Shown here: in pieces, positions 1 through 7,306 of the stretch | Numbering within the stretch: the stretch's first letter is position 1 | How the letters are laid out: every line of letters begins with the position of its first letter | IMG/VR virus record: IMGVR_UViG_3300030451_001056 | Location: 1 to 35,176 of that record | Strand: one strand, 5' to 3' | DNA length: 35,176 bases | DNA from: a virus | The notes under the pieces: generated by a model | Told to the model about the DNA's origin: nothing | What the model saw: the letters and a program-made list of their open reading frames with translations, nothing else | The model's database searches: none | Program-made: the position numbers and the translations under genes

Positions 1-690
1 AATGCTAAGTTCAAAACAGACAGACTACAGAACTATGACCACGAGTTTGAAAGTAGAGATGGTTACGCCTACCTTGTAAATAGGAACGATGCTATACCTA
101 TCAATGTATATATGGGTGTTGACTTGGCATACGAAGCTACAGAGTCAAGTGACTATCAAATAATAATGGTTATAGGTATAGACAGCGATAGAAATATTTA
201 TGTTATTGATTATATGAGAGAACATATACCCTTGTACGATATGCCAGAGCAGATACTGGAGTACGCTAGAGAGTTCTCTCCAGTAAAGCGTGTAAACGTA
301 GAACACGTTGGGGCTCAAGGTATTATAAAAGATGCTGTAAACAGTTTATCTAGTAAAGAAAGAAAGGTAGCACCCGGCATAGCTCTAGGTGTTCGACCTC
401 CTAGTGGTATAAAAAAAGAAGATAGGCTAGAGTCTTTACTAGCACCAATAGTAAATAGAAAGAAAATGTTTATAAAAAGGTCTCATACATCACTTGTAGA
501 TGAGATGTATCAGTTTCCAAAAGGTAAGAACGATGATATACTAGATGGTCTTTGGTATGCTATAAATAAAGCTAGACCCCCTGTTAGTAAGAGGTTTGAT
601 GCTACTGACTTCATAGAGAACAAGGTAGTAAAACCTGTAAGTGAAACAAAGAAAAGAGTTATCTCTTGGGTAACTGGACAAAAAATTTAA
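1..690 (+). CDS. terL: Terminase large subunit, C-terminal nuclease part (5' end outside window)
   Basis: The reading frame is open from base 1, so the gene begins before the window and 229 codons are visible; the ATG at 112 is internal. The visible part fits the RNase H-like nuclease domain of phage packaging terminases, which cuts concatemeric DNA during head filling. Putative metal-binding acids are the Asp in GVDLAYEATESSDYQ (residue 41 counted from base 1), the Glu in VEHVGAQG and the Asp cluster in KGKNDDILDGLWYA near the end, matching the D...E...D order of the family. The ATPase domain lies upstream. The portal gene follows, the usual packaging-head order. The family call is made from motifs, without a database comparison. 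Confidence 0.88.
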   Translation, partial: NAKFKTDRLQNYDHEFESRDGYAYLVNRNDAIPINVYMGVDLAYEATESSDYQIIMVIGIDSDRNIYVIDYMREHIPLYDMPEQILEYAREFSPVKRVNVEHVGAQGIIKDAVNSLSSKERKVAPGIALGVRPPSGIKKEDRLESLLAPIVNRKKMFIKRSHTSLVDEMYQFPKGKNDDILDGLWYAINKARPPVSKRFDATDFIENKVVKPVSETKKRVISWVTGQKI

Positions 691-697
691 AAAGTAC

Positions 698-727
698 TTG
701 CATTATATATGTATAGTTTATTATATT
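698..727 (+). promoter_or_regulatory. Possible sigma70-like promoter before the portal gene
   Basis: The 62-base gap between terminase and portal is very AT-rich. TTGCAT (698-703) and TATATT (722-727) are separated by 18 bases. The -10 box matches consensus at five of six positions and the -35 box at three of six. In such AT-rich DNA this may be chance. Confidence 0.3.
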
Positions 728-737
728 ACACACCAAA

Positions 738-745
738 AAGGAAGG
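738..745 (+). promoter_or_regulatory. Strong Shine-Dalgarno (AAGGAAGG) that points to an ATT start
   Basis: AAGGAAGG lies seven bases before the ATT codon at 753 and 76 bases before the first in-frame ATG at 822. No ATG, GTG or TTG in the portal frame lies at a workable distance from it. This is the main reason the portal start is placed at 753. Confidence 0.6.
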
Positions 746-752
746 TGTACCC

Positions 753-2720
753 ATTTCTAGTATTAGAGAGTTAGAAAAGAACGAAGCTCAACACTCAGAA
801 GTTAATAGACAGTTATGGAGAATGTGGAGGGATGCTCGTGCCGAATGGGATGTAGAGGCAAGAGATTCTATAGATTTCTTTCTAGGTAACCATTATTCTC
901 AAGAAGAGTCAGATGCTCTACGTGCAGTAGGGCAAGGTGACTTTGTTATTGATAGGGTGTATGCCGCTATAGAAAAACTAAAATCCCTACTTACTTCACG
1001 CTCACCTAAGTATAGTGCAGTTGGTAGAGAAGACTCTGATAGTAGAATATCCAATGTATGGAGAACTGTTCTTGAATACATATGGGATATATCTGATGGT
1101 GACACACAATTCAAGCAAGCAGTACACGATTATGCTACTGCAGGTATGGGTTACTTATATGCTTACATAGACCCAGAAGCTGATTACGGTAGAGGTGAGG
1201 TTAAGTATACCTACCTAGACCCATTCAGAGTTTATGTAGACCCAGCATCTAGGCATAGATATGCTGACGATGCGTCTGGTATTATATTATCTACCATACT
1301 TACAGAAGACCAACTTCTAAATATGTATCCTCAGGTAGAACCTTTTATAGAAGATATTGACAGTTATTACGATGAAGAAGATTATCCTGAGGGTGGTAGA
1401 AAAAATTCTTCACAATCTTTTACACCCGATGTAACATATGAATCAGAGTACAACAGGGTTAATAAGTACAGAATACTAGAAAGGTTTACAAAAGTAAAAG
1501 TTCCTTTCTATAGAATATTCAACAAACAGGATGGCTCAGAAGTTATCCTAGATATAGAAAAATATAATGACTTCATAGAATCTGAAAACGCAAAGCTTTT
1601 GATAGAAGCTGAAATGATTGAGATTGTTGAAGTAATGCAAACAAGAATTAAAGTCTCAGCAACAGCAGGTGATGTGTTGTTGTATGAGCAAATATTAAAT
1701 ACAGACATATATCCGATAATACCAGTTCCTAATATATGGACAGGAACTCCTTATCCAAAGTCTGATATCGCAAAAGTCAAAGACTCACAAAGACTTTTGA
1801 ACAAGCTTTTCTCTCTCACTCTCTCACACGCTCAGGCCTCTGCTGGATTGAAGTTGATGGTTCCAGAGGGGAGCGTAGATGATTTGGGGCAGTTGGAACA
1901 GGATTGGGCTAGACCTAATGCTGTTATACCTTATAACCCAGAGTTTGGTGCACCGCACTTCCCTGCCCCACAATCACTCTCAGGAGAGTTTTATAATTTA
2001 ATGAGTAGGATAGAGCACTATATAGATTTAAGTTTCGGTATCCCAGAACTAATGCAAGGCTTCAAGGAAGCCGCACCTGAAACAGTTCGTGGTACTGCGA
2101 TGCTTGCCGAGATGGGTGAGACTCGTGGTAAATCTAAATTAAGAGATATCGAAGGAAGTTTGACAAGGCTAGGTAAGAGTTTATATAATCTAGCTAAGGG
2201 TCATTATACTTACGCAAAGACGTTTAGAATCGTACAGCCAAATAACGACATTACGGAGTTTACGGTAAATATGTATGACGATAGACGCCAAGAGGTTAAT
2301 GCCATTACAAATGACATCACCGTAGGGCATTACGACGTGAGAATCATATCCGGTTCAACATTACCTTCTAATAGGGTAGCTGAATATCAGATGTACCTAG
2401 AAGCGTATAGAATGAATCTGGTAGACGATGTCGAGGTTTTAAAGAAAACTGAAATCTTTGACAAACAAGGTGTTTTACAGCGGAAAGGCCAAATGGCTCA
2501 GATGCAGTCTTATATCAAACAACTCGAAGCTCAGGTCAAGAAACTTAGTGGAGACCTTCAAACAGCAGAGCGTGAAACGCTCAACTCAAGAAAGAGGGCT
2601 GAAACTGAGAAGTTCAAGAGCAGGCTTAATGAGATTCAAAATGATACCAAGTTCAAGAGCAAGGTACAGGTTGATAATCTAAAACGAATTGTTGATTCAG
2701 AGACTCAGGCTGTAAGCTAA
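753..2720 (+). CDS. Portal protein (P22-like), probable ATT start
   Basis: Portal proteins form the dodecameric ring at one capsid vertex through which DNA enters and leaves. The product is about 655 residues, within the P22-like portal range. The N-terminal part (ARDSIDFFLGNHYS..., then an Asp-Pro-rich stretch DPFRVYVDPASRHRYADD) has the layout of that family, and the last ~90 residues are a charged coiled coil with long Gln/Lys/Glu heptads. The first ATG is at 822, but the frame is open back to 717. The 23 codons between 753 and 822 read as natural protein (SSIRELEKNEAQHSEVNRQL), and AAGGAAGG sits seven bases before ATT 753. A shorter product from 822 would lack a ribosome binding site. The portal call is secure; the ATT start is inference. 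Confidence 0.85.
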   Translation: MSSIRELEKNEAQHSEVNRQLWRMWRDARAEWDVEARDSIDFFLGNHYSQEESDALRAVGQGDFVIDRVYAAIEKLKSLLTSRSPKYSAVGREDSDSRISNVWRTVLEYIWDISDGDTQFKQAVHDYATAGMGYLYAYIDPEADYGRGEVKYTYLDPFRVYVDPASRHRYADDASGIILSTILTEDQLLNMYPQVEPFIEDIDSYYDEEDYPEGGRKNSSQSFTPDVTYESEYNRVNKYRILERFTKVKVPFYRIFNKQDGSEVILDIEKYNDFIESENAKLLIEAEMIEIVEVMQTRIKVSATAGDVLLYEQILNTDIYPIIPVPNIWTGTPYPKSDIAKVKDSQRLLNKLFSLTLSHAQASAGLKLMVPEGSVDDLGQLEQDWARPNAVIPYNPEFGAPHFPAPQSLSGEFYNLMSRIEHYIDLSFGIPELMQGFKEAAPETVRGTAMLAEMGETRGKSKLRDIEGSLTRLGKSLYNLAKGHYTYAKTFRIVQPNNDITEFTVNMYDDRRQEVNAITNDITVGHYDVRIISGSTLPSNRVAEYQMYLEAYRMNLVDDVEVLKKTEIFDKQGVLQRKGQMAQMQSYIKQLEAQVKKLSGDLQTAERETLNSRKRAETEKFKSRLNEIQNDTKFKSKVQVDNLKRIVDSETQAVS

Positions 2721-2779
2721 TGAAAACAGAAATAGTGGGAACGTTACCCGGTTCTGCTTTTATAGACATCTTTAAATAG
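2720..2779 (+). CDS. Possible 19-residue coupled micro-ORF
   Basis: The ATG overlaps the portal stop (TAATG), so terminating ribosomes could re-initiate and make MKTEIVGTLPGSAFIDIFK. It lies in the 92-base gap before the scaffold gene and has no Shine-Dalgarno of its own apart from coupling. It could be a spacer peptide keeping the transcript translated, or chance. Only the overlap supports it. Confidence 0.25.
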   Translation: MKTEIVGTLPGSAFIDIFK

Positions 2780-2812
2780 GTGATGCTAAATTAAAAGAAA
2801 TCGGAGAAGATA

Positions 2813-3565
2813 ATGCAAGACACTATGCACGAAAATACCACAATAGAAGGCGTGGAAGGCGAAGTTTTAGAACAAGTTGTTGAGCCTGAACAAGTCGGTG
2901 GAGAACCAGCACAACCTGCTGGCGAGGTCATTGATGATGCTAAAAAGTTTCAATCAATGTACGATAAGAAAGCCGCTGAGTATGACAAGCTTAATAATGA
3001 ACTCGAGGAGCTTCGTAAATACGAACAACTAGGAAGGGTTCTACAAGATAGACCTGACGTAGTTGAAGCGATGAGAAACACTTTGAGTGGTAATACGGCT
3101 AGTAAAGAAGAAGCCCCTAAGGTTACAGAAGATTCTTTTGACCCTTGGGAAGCTTATTACAAGCCGGGTTCACCTTCTTATGAGATGAGGGTGCAACAAG
3201 AAAAGGCTGTTGCTCAGCAAGCTGTTCAAGAACAGATGGCAGGGTTTCAGCAACAGATGGCGATAAATAACTTAAGACAGGATTTAGCTAGTAAGCACGG
3301 AATGACAGACCCTCAAATGGCTGATGACTTCATACAATTTGCAACTACACCTAGGGAAGACCTTCCTTTGGATATGTTAGTTGATGTGTATAGGAAGTAT
3401 AAAGGCGGTGAGGAAAAGGTATCTCCAAACTTAGAGGCTGTTCAGAAGACCAAGACAATTCCAACTACGGCTGGAGTAGTTCAAGGGTCTGCACCTGAGC
3501 AACCAAATGAACTAGATGATGTCTGGCAAGGAGTTATGAACTCGTCAAGAAATACTAAAATATAA
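2813..3565 (+). CDS. Putative scaffolding / capsid assembly protein
   Basis: This is a 250-residue, highly charged, Glu/Gln-rich protein between portal and major capsid, the standard place for an internal scaffold that guides prohead assembly and is then lost. Predicted features are an acidic disordered N-terminus (Glu/Val/Pro-rich, residues 1-40), a coiled-coil stretch (KAAEYDKLNNELEELRKYEQ, about 53-72), a Gln-rich middle (VAQQAVQEQMAGFQQQM) and a disordered tail. No enzyme motif is visible. The start has a GGAGA-type binding site (tcggagaagataATG). Function rests on position and composition. Confidence 0.65.
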   Translation: MQDTMHENTTIEGVEGEVLEQVVEPEQVGGEPAQPAGEVIDDAKKFQSMYDKKAAEYDKLNNELEELRKYEQLGRVLQDRPDVVEAMRNTLSGNTASKEEAPKVTEDSFDPWEAYYKPGSPSYEMRVQQEKAVAQQAVQEQMAGFQQQMAINNLRQDLASKHGMTDPQMADDFIQFATTPREDLPLDMLVDVYRKYKGGEEKVSPNLEAVQKTKTIPTTAGVVQGSAPEQPNELDDVWQGVMNSSRNTKI

Positions 3566-3579
3566 ACAAGGAGTCCTAA

Positions 3580-4959
3580 ATGTCGACTTACAATCAAGGA
3601 ATTGTAAATGTTGGTGACCCGGGTTCAGCCGCTTCTGGCTATCATACTCGTAGGTTATTCAACTTTAGTGACCGTGTGGCGGACTTGGCTCCAGATGAAT
3701 CACCATTTTTCGTGTATCTCTCAAAGGTAGCTAAAGTTCCTACGGATGACCCACAATTCCGATTTTTAGAAGATAGAACCAAAGTTTCTATGACAGACCG
3801 AAGCTTCGTGCTTGATGGTTCTCATAGTATACCTGCGTCTGGTTCTAGCATAACATACACAGTTGAAGAATCAGCAGGTAGTGAAACTTCAGTAGACTGG
3901 TTAATTAAGGGAATGGTTTTTGCTGTTGGTTATACAGAAAACGATTCTCCTGAAACAATCATAGTAAGAATAGAGTCAGCACCTGTAGACAATGGTGCTG
4001 ATACCAGCTTTGTTGGTAAAACTATTTCAGCTATTGATGGTGCAGAAACAGGAGCAGATGAAACAAAATGCCAAGTTATTGGTACATCTTTTGTTGAAGG
4101 TTCTGGAGCACCAGATGTATTCTCCGAAGAGCTGGATAATGATTTTGGTTTCACTCAAATCTTTAAAACAGCTTGTGAGATGTCTAATACTGCAAGAGCA
4201 ACTCGTTATCGTGGTTACGCAGATGAGTTCCAAAGAATTTGGAATCTTAAGTTACGTGAGCATAAGATTGATATTGAGCGTGCTATGCTTTTTGGTCAGC
4301 GTGCAAGTGTTGGTGGAATACAGTATAGTGAAGGTATCGCAGGTCATATCATTAAAAATGGAACATCAGTAGTAGATGACACAGCATTATCTTACAGTGC
4401 TGGTGCTCCGTACTTTCGTAGTTCAACTGCGGCACAACTAACATACGATAGGCTACTATCTGATTTTGAAGTTGTTTATGACCCAGCACGTGGTGGTACA
4501 GATTCTAAATTAGCACTAGCTAGTTTACCTGTAATTACATTCTTCAACAAGCTAGGCAGTGATGCTTTCTTAAGTGCTTCCCTTGCCTACTCGCAGAGTT
4601 CAACTGCATTAAGTAGTGGTGCAAACAATCCAAACCATTCACCATTAAGACTGAACATGGAAAGAACTGAAGGTTCTTTTGGACATACAGTTTTACAAGT
4701 TGAAACTATTCATGGTACAATGAATCTAGTTAAAGAGCCTCTGTTCAGAGGTTTTGCTTCTGGTTTCTTATGTATGGTTGATATGGATAATGTAGCTTAC
4801 AGACCATTGGTAGGTAACGGAGTTAATCGTGACACTCAAATCATGACTAACGTTCAGTCTGCTGACGAAGACCTTCGTAAAGATATGATTTTAACTGAGG
4901 CTGGATTGGAAGTTTCTCTTCCTGAAAGTCACTATTTAATCAACTTAGAAGGAGTTTAA
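3580..4959 (+). CDS. Major capsid protein
   Basis: The 459-residue product follows the scaffold gene by 14 bases, with AAGGAG seven bases before its ATG. Length, position and an N-terminus typical of tailed-phage shell proteins (DLAPDESPFFVYLSKV, then DPQFRFLEDR) support an HK97-fold shell subunit, possibly of the SU10/DUF5309 type. A beta-rich insertion around residues 90-180 (many Ser/Thr/Asp/Gly) may be a surface domain. The C-terminus (GLEVSLPESHYLINLEGV) is close to the usual end of such shell proteins. It is probably the most heavily expressed gene here. The exact family is not proven from sequence alone. Confidence 0.85.
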   Translation: MSTYNQGIVNVGDPGSAASGYHTRRLFNFSDRVADLAPDESPFFVYLSKVAKVPTDDPQFRFLEDRTKVSMTDRSFVLDGSHSIPASGSSITYTVEESAGSETSVDWLIKGMVFAVGYTENDSPETIIVRIESAPVDNGADTSFVGKTISAIDGAETGADETKCQVIGTSFVEGSGAPDVFSEELDNDFGFTQIFKTACEMSNTARATRYRGYADEFQRIWNLKLREHKIDIERAMLFGQRASVGGIQYSEGIAGHIIKNGTSVVDDTALSYSAGAPYFRSSTAAQLTYDRLLSDFEVVYDPARGGTDSKLALASLPVITFFNKLGSDAFLSASLAYSQSSTALSSGANNPNHSPLRLNMERTEGSFGHTVLQVETIHGTMNLVKEPLFRGFASGFLCMVDMDNVAYRPLVGNGVNRDTQIMTNVQSADEDLRKDMILTEAGLEVSLPESHYLINLEGV

Positions 4960-4961
4960 TA

Positions 4962-5426
4962 ATGGCTAGAGCAAGTTATTTAAATAAGAATAGCGGAGTA
5001 AGTGGTCTTCACTTAAAAGTAAAGAAGATAATTGCAGACTATGCATGTACAGCCGCAGATAGTGGCTCTGTACTATTAGTTAATCCTACAGCCACTACTG
5101 AAATTGACTTACCAGCTCTATCTAGTGTAGAAGCTGGTTGGAATGTCAAGATTGTTTTGACTGAGGATACAGATGGTTCAGACCAAGGTATGGGTCAAAA
5201 GGTCAATATTGACTTTGGCTCAGGTAACGATGTAGTTGGATTGATAGGTGGTATTGGTGATGGTGATGCCGGAGACCAAGCTGTTGACAATGATGACTAT
5301 ATTGCTTGTTCTGCTAATGCAAGTCCGGGAGATATGTTTGAATGTTTTACTGACGGAATGCGTTGGTATGTTCACGGGTTAGTAATGGATGCTTCAGAAA
5401 CACCATTTGCTACAGCCGCTGGATAA
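4962..5426 (+). CDS. Probable head decoration protein
   Basis: This 154-residue protein starts two bases after the capsid stop, with an AAGGAG sequence inside the capsid gene end. It is rich in Gly, Asp, Ala and Val and looks like a small beta-sandwich. It has no signal peptide or membrane segment. An acidic loop, about residues 63-105, contains repeated DG/GD turns (EDTDGSDQG, GGIGDGDAGD). Direct coupling to the capsid gene, small size and beta content fit a capsid-stabilising or decoration protein. A neck or fibre-base role is also possible. The assignment rests on context and composition. Confidence 0.5.
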   Translation: MARASYLNKNSGVSGLHLKVKKIIADYACTAADSGSVLLVNPTATTEIDLPALSSVEAGWNVKIVLTEDTDGSDQGMGQKVNIDFGSGNDVVGLIGGIGDGDAGDQAVDNDDYIACSANASPGDMFECFTDGMRWYVHGLVMDASETPFATAAG

Positions 5427-5461
5427 ACTGAATAAATAAAGTTAACAGTAATTAGAACTGT

Positions 5462-5489
5462 GGGGGTTATCGAATAAAGGGTAACCCCC
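5462..5489 (+). terminator. Hairpin after capsid/decoration genes
   Basis: GGGGGTTA (5462-5469) pairs perfectly with TAACCCCC (5482-5489), with a further G-T and C-G pair inside. No run of T follows; AAGGAG of the next gene comes about six bases later. It could be a partial or protein-assisted terminator that lowers expression of the genes after the capsid, or an RNA processing/stability element. Confidence 0.55.
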
Positions 5490-5506
5490 GAATCTAAGGA
5501 GAAAAT

Positions 5507-5758
5507 ATGAATTGTATACATTGTAAAACACCAAACCCAGAACAATGGTTCTACTGCAGAAGCTGTGGCAAGAAGGCTTCTGAGTCTGTTTATACTACTA
5601 ATTTATTTATGCAAAGTGAGATAGGTAAGAGAAGTGATATAGAATTTTCTACAGTTAGTATGGACAGTCATATAGATAAGATTAATAAAGATAAGATTGC
5701 AAAGAGTAATAAATTTTGGAAAGAAAAAGTAAGACAAGCAGGAATAGCAAATGGCTAA
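5507..5758 (+). CDS. Small zinc-ribbon protein inside the head module
   Basis: The 83-residue product begins with a compact zinc ribbon: C3-x2-C6 and C17-x2-C20 (MNCIHCKTPNPEQWFYCRSC). The remainder is a Lys/Ser-rich, probably helical tail. Zinc ribbons of this kind bind metal and often nucleic acid or protein, but nothing shows what this one does. The gene has a clear AAGGAG site, follows a hairpin that may set its expression apart from the capsid genes, and overlaps the next gene by eight bases. Its place among head genes suggests a virion assembly factor or a minor head component. Confidence 0.7.
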   Translation: MNCIHCKTPNPEQWFYCRSCGKKASESVYTTNLFMQSEIGKRSDIEFSTVSMDSHIDKINKDKIAKSNKFWKEKVRQAGIANG

Positions 5759-6473
5759 TTTTGATGTACAAATACAAGACTTAGTTGGTACATTTTCAGA
5801 CCAAACAGCTATGGATGATTTTATGACTGCTGGTGCTAAAGAAATTATAAACGCACTTCCTATGTCTATGCTCTACAAGTGTGCTGATAAAACAACTCTT
5901 AACAATTCTCCATCAACTTTAACAAGTATTGATACCAAGGGTAGAATAATAAGCGTACTTAGAGTTGATGCAGATAGTAGCGGAGTTCAAAGACCTTGTA
6001 GATATGTGGACAGTTTTAAAAGAGGTAGAATACAAGATAGTTCAGATATGGAATTTGCTACAGCTACAGACCCAGCCTATCTCTTGTACGATAATGTATT
6101 GGAAGTTTATCCTACACCTACAGCTAATCAAACAGCGGATGTGCAGTTTGTTGCATTCCCAACTGTTGATGCTAGTGCTGTAAGTACTATAGCAAACTTT
6201 CCAGATGAGGCAGAGCACTTGGTTGTGTTGTATGCCGCAATAAGAGCTTTGGATAATTTAATGGGAGATGTTTCTCCTATGACAAATGCATCAGCCGCAT
6301 TGACTAATTTAAAAACAAATGCAGGTAGAGAAGACTCTGAAATGGTTGCTAACTACGCTACAGAATCCAGTCAGAGAGTTTCCTATAATAGTGCAAAGTA
6401 TTCATTCTATGAGAAGAAACAAATTAAATTACAACAAGATTATGACAAAGGGCTAGCTAAGCTAGTAAACTAA
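5751..6473 (+). CDS. Head-tail adaptor-like protein
   Basis: The product has 240 residues: an N-terminal helical segment (about 1-45), a beta-rich middle (RIISVLRVDADSSG, then LYDNVLEVYPTP) and a C-terminal helix with DEAEHLVVLYAAIRALDNLM. This order (helix, beta, long helix) is what I associate with the adaptor proteins below the portal of short-tailed phages. The gene overlaps the zinc-ribbon gene by eight bases and is followed after one base by the next ORF, so all are probably co-translated. Exact family not identified. The following two ORFs share its layout. Confidence 0.55.
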   Translation: MANFDVQIQDLVGTFSDQTAMDDFMTAGAKEIINALPMSMLYKCADKTTLNNSPSTLTSIDTKGRIISVLRVDADSSGVQRPCRYVDSFKRGRIQDSSDMEFATATDPAYLLYDNVLEVYPTPTANQTADVQFVAFPTVDASAVSTIANFPDEAEHLVVLYAAIRALDNLMGDVSPMTNASAALTNLKTNAGREDSEMVANYATESSQRVSYNSAKYSFYEKKQIKLQQDYDKGLAKLVN

Positions 6474-6474
6474 T

Positions 6475-6825
6475 ATGGCAGTTCATTCCATAAGTGTAAA
6501 AGAATTAATAAGTAGAGTTAGGCAAGTATTCCCTAGTGCTCCAGAGACATATATAATGAATTTAATAAATGATGCTCTAGTAGAAATAGGAACTTATAAA
6601 GTAAAAGTTTCTCATGCAAAAATTAGTACAACCGCTGATGTAATGTATTACGATTTAGCAGACGGAGCTCAAGACTCTAGTAATAATAAGTTAGAAGTAA
6701 ATCAAGTATTAAGAGTTTACTTGATGGATAGTGATGGTGACTATATTAAGATACCTAGATTAGTTGATAAGGATTTACTACTAGCAGATATAACAAATGA
6801 AAGTAAAATAAATGTACCGGATTAA
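6475..6825 (+). CDS. Adaptor-like protein, N-terminal half
   Basis: The product is 116 residues. Residues 1-45 are helical (ISVKELISRVRQVFPSAPET) and the rest is beta-like, including LEVNQVLRVYLMDSDGDYIK. The last matches in kind the RIISVLRVDADSSG segment of the preceding adaptor. The protein stops just where the preceding homologue-like protein continues, and the next ORF seems to supply the missing part. It may work as a separate small neck protein or as one chain of a split adaptor. No motif gives a function independently. Confidence 0.5.
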   Translation: MAVHSISVKELISRVRQVFPSAPETYIMNLINDALVEIGTYKVKVSHAKISTTADVMYYDLADGAQDSSNNKLEVNQVLRVYLMDSDGDYIKIPRLVDKDLLLADITNESKINVPD

Positions 6826-6827
6826 TT

Positions 6828-7259
6828 ATGGCAAGTAGTATTAAATACCCAGACAGTCAAGCTATGTACTTTATAGAAGGTGACAAGCTTGCATTAATTA
6901 CTAGCGTTGATTCCAATGGAACAGCAAGAACTAGTTCTAGAAAAAAATTCAAAGCAATATCTGAAACTGTAACAGATGGAATACTTATTCAGTATTACTC
7001 AGAACCTAACTCAGTTACAGCAATTACGGATAATTTAGATATAGATAATACCTTAGAGTTAGCAGTAGTTGACTATGTTAAAAAGTGTTTATATATGGAT
7101 AGAGCAGGCACAGCTACAGATGCAGGTGCGATGCAAGCATCTATGGCTTTAGCCAATAAACACGAAAGAAGTTTTAAGCAATGCGTACAAAGGTACGGAG
7201 TAAGGAAAAAAGATAAAACAGGTGGAAGTAGAGTAGTAAAGGTTCCAACCTTAGTTTAA
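6828..7259 (+). CDS. Adaptor-like protein, C-terminal half
   Basis: The product is 143 residues and starts two bases after the previous stop, with no good Shine-Dalgarno, so translation probably depends on re-initiation. It opens with YPDSQAMYFIEGDKLALI, comparable to DPAYLLYDNVLEVYPTP of the 240-residue adaptor. It continues with a beta strand (ILIQYYSEP) and a helix (NTLELAVVDYVKKCLYMDRA), comparable to that protein's ending. A basic tail (VRKKDKTGGSRVVKV) follows. The frame differs from the preceding ORF, and I see no slippery heptamer at the junction. Function by analogy is a neck or adaptor component. Confidence 0.5.
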   Translation: MASSIKYPDSQAMYFIEGDKLALITSVDSNGTARTSSRKKFKAISETVTDGILIQYYSEPNSVTAITDNLDIDNTLELAVVDYVKKCLYMDRAGTATDAGAMQASMALANKHERSFKQCVQRYGVRKKDKTGGSRVVKVPTLV

Positions 7260-7306
7260 CCAATATAGATGCTTTTAAGCGGTGGTGGAGGAATATAGGA
7301 TAAACA

